From: Calycina herbarum
Lineage: Eukaryota; Ascomycota; Leotiomycetes; Helotiales; Pezizellaceae
NCBI GenBank assembly: GCA_001414485.1
Contig: LLEY01000043.1
Span: 124,001 to 188,000, forward strand
Direction of reading: 5' to 3'
DNA length: 64,000 nt
In this document: positions 61,950 through 64,000 of the stretch, piece after piece
Position numbering within the stretch: position 1 is the stretch's first letter
Layout: each line of letters begins with the position of its first letter
Made by a program: the position numbers and the translations under genes
The notes under the pieces: model-generated
The model's database searches: none
What the model saw: the letters and a program-made list of their open reading frames with translations, nothing else
What the model was told of the DNA's origin: nothing

Positions 61950-64000
61950 CTTTAAGTACCTTACTTAGAAGTACGATCGTTACTATAAGTTAAACCTCTT
62001 TATCTTCGACTCTAAGGCTAACTCCTACGCTAACCCCGGTACTAGTAGTAGCGCCAGTTATAACTCTCTATAAGGAAGTTAAGCTACCTATATCTAAACT
62101 ATTTAATAGATCGCTAGAGAAACTAGCTAAGTTCCTTATAAAAGCGATAATATATCTAAACTTTTACTTAGCTTAGTTCTCTTACGAAACGGACTAAGTT
62201 ATATAGCTTACTACCTAGCTCGAGGGTGCTGTCTATAGCTAGGTAGAACCTTATATAGAAGACTTCTAAATAAATAAAATAGTAAACAGATATATATTAA
62301 CAATTATAAGTTTAAGTATATAAAGATTATTCTAAACAGTTGCTAGTTTCGTCTAAGCTATTAAATAAGCTTTTATAGATATAGATTTAAAAAAGAAATC
62401 TATATAAGCTCTTTATAACCTTCGATAAAAGAGATCCGCTACTAAGTATATATTAGAATTCTAATAGTACTTAGTAAGATTAGAATAGAACGATAAGGCT
62501 CTCTAAGAATAATATTATAAGAGTCTAAAGGACTCTATAAAGGATAAGCTAGCTAGATAGAACCTATCCGATAACCTTGACGAATTAACTAATACTACGA
62601 TTAAAATCGATAATTAAAACTATAAACAAAAGTTAGAAAAGAAAGAGAGCTATATATATTACTATAGCCGTGGCTATAGGTTAAGAGGAGACTCTATATA
62701 AATAGATATAACTAAGCAGACGTAGGTAAAAGGAGGAATAAAGAAGAAGGGTTTTTATAGAAAGAAACTTTCCTAGAAGAAACGAACCCGACGCTAGAAG
62801 TAGAACCTTTGCTTTTAGTATATCTAACTAAGCTACTTAGTAAACGTATACCTAGCTAAGAATACTTCTAAAAAAGGAAAACAAGTTAATATAACCGAAA
62901 AAGAGGTAGTGTTACTCGAACGAGAAGAGTTTACAGAGTTAGAACTCGAAGTATAAGAATATAGAATATAAGTTAAGTATAACTAGACCTTAGAAGATTA
63001 TTATAATACTAGGTTAAGCTCGGATAAAAGCGAGTTGTTAAAAGCAGAGGAACTAGAAAGCTAATACCTAGACGAAATCGTAAAGCAATCTACGTTATTA
63101 GCTAAGGACTAATAGATGCTTACCTATTATAGAGAAAAGAGACGATACTAGAGAAACCTCTACGACGACAACTGAACTATATAAACTACTATACTAGTAC
63201 TAGGAAATATGCCTTAGTATAACACTATATATAAAATAAAATAGATTAATAAGAAGTTCGTTTACCTATACGAAAAGAGACGACTATTTCAGATTATAGT
63301 AGTATAGACTATATACTTTGACTAGGACTTAGAGGATTATAAATCCTCGGATTCCTCTACTTCGTCTAAAGAGAACTACGAACAGGAAAATAAACCTAAG
63401 AATAGAGAAAATTAGACATTTATTAGGATATTTAAATATAGAAATAGATAGGCTTATATTAATAGCTAGAAGCCTGACTTCTAGGCCGTCTATACTACGT
63501 AGGAATAAAAACCGGTTCGTTTAAGATTATATTATATAATTTAGAATAGACGAACACGGGTTCTACTTCGAAGTGCTACTATAAAGCAGGTTACCTTAGA
63601 ACTAAAAGAGGGTTAAGAAGACATAGCTACGTTAACTATCTTAGTTATTACTTACTAACTACTAGTAGACGAGTAATAGATAGCCGAGTATTTTACTAAT
63701 ATAGTAGAAGAATTCGCACTTTAGAGAGAAAGAGGCTCTTCTCTTATATACCGACACTATAGGACTAGGTTCTTAGGTATGCTATTAGAAACGGAACGAG
63801 TCCTAGTTAGGTAGATTAGTATAGTAATATTAGCCGAGGAAGGAAGAGTAGTCTTTAGTATCCCTAGATACCTAGAAAAAGGACAGTTTATTATTACATC
63901 TTAAGTATACGAAATTAATACTACTACTAGAAGCGGATAATTAATAGTAATCGCTAAAATCAGAGGAAAAGAAATCTAAGTCTTTATCGACTCTAGAGTA
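61950..64000 (+). pseudogene. Gypsy A2 gag and start of pol, cut by the window end
   Basis: Gag runs through a damaged knuckle near 62810-62850 (LCF*YI*LSYLVNVY), a long acidic linker, and then a protease active site at the very end of the window. That site reads IDSRV, where DSG has become DSR but the Asp is intact. The element continues beyond 64000, so its 3' LTR and target duplication are not seen. Confidence 0.75.

Noticed and set aside
47345..64000. Centromere or telomere-adjacent repeat
   Set aside because: AT-rich nested retrotransposons fit, but there is no telomere repeat or other specific mark; sequence alone cannot show it.

Overview
The window looks like nuclear DNA of a filamentous ascomycete (Pezizomycotina). 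The genes have short introns (48-134 bp, one of 286 bp) with fungal branch points such as CTAAC/CTAAT. The proteins are typical of filamentous fungi: a Cdc42 ending in CLIL, an RRM-plus-PUF protein, a fungal Vma22 and a BBE-like FAD oxidase. Large blocks are decayed by CpA-to-TpA / TpG-to-TpA changes, the mark of repeat-induced point mutation (RIP). A leotiomycete is my guess, not something the sequence proves.

Layout. 1-8.8 kb holds an RRM/PUF RNA-binding protein (2624-6155) and an intronless MFS transporter (7294-8817). 8.8-15.5 kb is gene-free, with a 713-bp MITE-like element (9780-10492) and degenerate copies of a dispersed repeat marked by paired CGACAGT boxes. 15470-25813 is one DNA transposon of the Tc1/mariner superfamily (TA target duplication, about 115-bp terminal inverted repeats, DDE transposase) with a 5.9-kb Ty3/Gypsy retrotransposon (18831-24749) nested in it. 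25.8-28.6 kb is repeat relics. 28.6-35.8 kb is a gene island: VMA22 (minus), CDC42 (plus), and a secreted FAD-linked oxidase (plus). 35.8-41.2 kb is again gene-free with CGACAGT boxes. 41.2-46.5 kb holds a divergent housekeeping pair, replicative DNA ligase I (minus) and cytosolic asparaginyl-tRNA synthetase (plus), sharing a roughly 500-bp promoter. From about 47.3 kb to the end everything is a nest of heavily RIP-mutated Gypsy elements with a Fot1/pogo-type DNA transposon inserted in one of them.

The host genes are unrelated housekeeping, signalling and secreted-enzyme functions; I see no operon-like or metabolic cluster. The observations most worth following are a CDC42 first intron whose donor reads GA instead of GT, a GC-AG intron inside the PUF repeats, stop-free in-frame introns in the ligase gene, a DNA transposon carrying a long second reading frame of unknown function, and the paired CGACAGT-box repeat family.
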